Shown here: piece after piece, positions 62,690 through 64,000 of the stretch
How the letters are laid out: each line of letters begins with the position of its first letter
How positions within the stretch are numbered: position 1 is the stretch's first letter
Source of the DNA: Zygosaccharomyces rouxii
Taxonomy: Eukaryota; Ascomycota; Saccharomycetes; Saccharomycetales; Saccharomycetaceae
Assembly: GCF_000026365.1 (NCBI RefSeq)
Contig: NC_012995.1
Coordinates: 994,501-1,058,500, forward strand
Direction of reading: 5' to 3'
Length of the DNA: 64,000 nucleotides
Position numbers and translations under genes: made by a program
The notes under the pieces: generated by a model
The model's input: only the letters and a program-made list of their open reading frames with translations
The model's database searches: none
What the model was told of the DNA's origin: nothing

Positions 62690-64000
62690 ATGATTAGATT
62701 GGAGGAATCATTCGGTAGGGAACTCCATTCTCAAAGTTTTTGGTCTCGTCACAAGAAACTGTTGTTCTCCTTAGGTGTATTGGGTACTCTTGGTTCCTAT
62801 CAAGCAATCACAAGTGCCCAAAATGGGGCATCTTTGATCTATGGTGCAGAATATCAAGAGCCAAGTTGTCCTAAGATTGAAGCAGTGGTGCCAGCGTTTG
62901 AAAAGTCTGTCAATTTGATTCTTAATGACGACGAATACAAGAAAGCAACTATTGAAAGGCTATCTGGCGCAATTCAAATTCCTACCGAAATTGAAGACGT
63001 CTATCCATCGCCAAAAGAAGATCCTGATTATTTCAAGTATTTCTATCAATTCCATGATTATTTGGAGAAGACTTTCCCCTTAACTTACCAACATTTGAAA
63101 GTTGAAAAAGTCAACGAAATTGGTCTTCTGTATACATGGGAGGGTTCTGACTCATCTTTAAAGCCTGTCATTTTCATGGCTCATCAAGATGTAGTCCCAG
63201 TCAATAGAAGAACCTGGGATGAATGGGAATATCCTCCTTTCTCTGGTTATTACGACGAAGAGACTGATTATATCTGGGGTAGAGGTGCCAGCGACTGTAA
63301 GAACTTGCTGACTGCAGAATTGGAAGCAGTTGAACAATTGATCAAAGATGGTTACACTCCACAGAGAACTGTTTTGGTTTCCTTTGGATTTGACGAAGAA
63401 TCAAGTGGTACAGAGGGTGCACAACAACTAAGTCAATTTATTGAACAAAGATATGGTGAAGACAGCATTCACTCAATTGTAGATGAGGGTAATGGTGTAG
63501 ATTTTATTGATGATCATCTTGCTATGGCTGCTCCAGTGAACGCTGAAAAAGGTTATGTGGACACTTTAATCACAATCAATGGACACGGTGGACATTCTTC
63601 GGTGCCCCCTGACCATACTACAATTGGAGTAGCAGCTCAATTCATCAAAGAATTGGAGGCACATAGTTTCAAGTACCAGTTTGAACCTGACAATCCGATC
63701 TACCAACTCTTAACCTGTACCGCCGAACATTCAGATACTATTTCACCTAAATTGAAAAGAACCATTTTGGGTGCATCCAAGTCCCATGCAAAAAAGAAGG
63801 AACTTGGAAAGTTTTTAGCCTCCCATAGAAGTTGGCGTGATCTTATCAGAACTACTAGTGCCGTGGACATTATCACTGGAGGTATTAAAGCAAATGCACT
63901 TCCTGAGGTAACAAGTTTCCTCGTAAATCACAGAATTGATATTCACTCATCTGTTGAAGAGACTTTGGATGTCGATGTGTACTATGCTAAGAAGATCGCG
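62690..64000 (+). CDS. CPS1: Vacuolar carboxypeptidase S (3' end missing)
   Basis: 437 codons from ATG at 62690 to the edge; S. cerevisiae Cps1 has about 576, so about 140 are cut off. M20-family zinc carboxypeptidase delivered through the multivesicular body to the vacuole lumen. A short cytosolic N-terminus is followed by a weak signal anchor (about 23-45, KKLLFSLGVLGTLGSYQAIT). Metal and catalytic residues are present: MAHQDVVPV (His, Asp), GRGASDCKN (Asp), GFDEESSGTEGA (Glu pair), VDEGNG, and GHGGHSSVPPDHT for the dimerisation-side His. Usual family order is kept. S. cerevisiae CPS1 is YJL172W, so this neighbour is new relative to S. cerevisiae. Confidence 0.96.
   Translation, partial: MIRLEESFGRELHSQSFWSRHKKLLFSLGVLGTLGSYQAITSAQNGASLIYGAEYQEPSCPKIEAVVPAFEKSVNLILNDDEYKKATIERLSGAIQIPTEIEDVYPSPKEDPDYFKYFYQFHDYLEKTFPLTYQHLKVEKVNEIGLLYTWEGSDSSLKPVIFMAHQDVVPVNRRTWDEWEYPPFSGYYDEETDYIWGRGASDCKNLLTAELEAVEQLIKDGYTPQRTVLVSFGFDEESSGTEGAQQLSQFIEQRYGEDSIHSIVDEGNGVDFIDDHLAMAAPVNAEKGYVDTLITINGHGGHSSVPPDHTTIGVAAQFIKELEAHSFKYQFEPDNPIYQLLTCTAEHSDTISPKLKRTILGASKSHAKKKELGKFLASHRSWRDLIRTTSAVDIITGGIKANALPEVTSFLVNHRIDIHSSVEETLDVDVYYAKKIA

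Overview
This is nuclear DNA of a budding yeast of the Saccharomycetaceae. It has compact, mostly intronless genes, TACTAAC-type branch points, poly(dA:dT) promoters and proteins very close to Saccharomyces cerevisiae. Gene order shows that the lineage did not go through the whole-genome duplication. One continuous run interleaves genes that in S. cerevisiae are split between chromosome XV (RAX1, CPA1, ISW2, BIL1, RRG7, SLY41, SNU66, NOP58, DGK1, RPL20B, SPS4, an SFG1 position, COT1, HSH49, GNT1) and chromosome XIII (RNT1, CUS1, YHM2, RPL20A, ZRC1, YMR244W, COA6, FAA4, LTN1, GAD1, HOR7). SPE2 beside GAD1 and one HOR7/DDR2 gene completes the double synteny. A Zygosaccharomyces or Torulaspora relative is the best guess (inference); the species cannot be named from the window alone.

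Layout. 1-11.2 kb: RAX1 (cut by the left edge), CPA1 with its arginine attenuator uORF, a large ankyrin-RCC1-BTB gene with no S. cerevisiae counterpart that I know of, and an intron-containing ISW2. 11.3-20.6 kb: RNT1, a dihydropyrimidinase-like gene also unknown from S. cerevisiae, CUS1, BIL1, RRG7, YHM2, SLY41. 21-32 kb: SNU66, NOP58, DGK1, RPL20 (intron splits the ATG), SPS4, a 65-residue Cdk-site-rich protein in the SFG1 position, ZRC1/COT1. 33.6-42.8 kb: a SUN-family wall protein, an MRH1/YRO2 opsin-like protein, COA6, FAA4, HSH49, GNT1. 42.9-52.9 kb: LTN1, tRNA-Ala(AGC), SPE2, GAD1, HOR7. A gene-poor 2.4 kb stretch (52.9-55.3 kb) marks a synteny break. After it come a YBL036C-type PLP-binding protein, APL3, RFC5, MRPL16 and CPS1 (cut by the right edge).

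The genes are mostly housekeeping. Shared themes are splicing (CUS1 and HSH49 are U2 SF3b partners; SNU66 is tri-snRNP), ribosome production and quality control (RNT1, NOP58, RPL20, LTN1, MRPL16), and lipid or membrane metabolism (DGK1, FAA4). RRPE plus PAC-like promoter pairs lie before RNT1, NOP58 and SPE2. The least explained items are a 180 bp GC-rich, highly self-complementary segment upstream of RPL20, a smaller related-looking GC element near 28.7 kb, a 57 bp diverged copy of the ankyrin-gene sequence 14 kb away, exact 16 bp-spaced CTCGAG and 26 bp-spaced CACGTG arrays, and the small Cdk-site protein.
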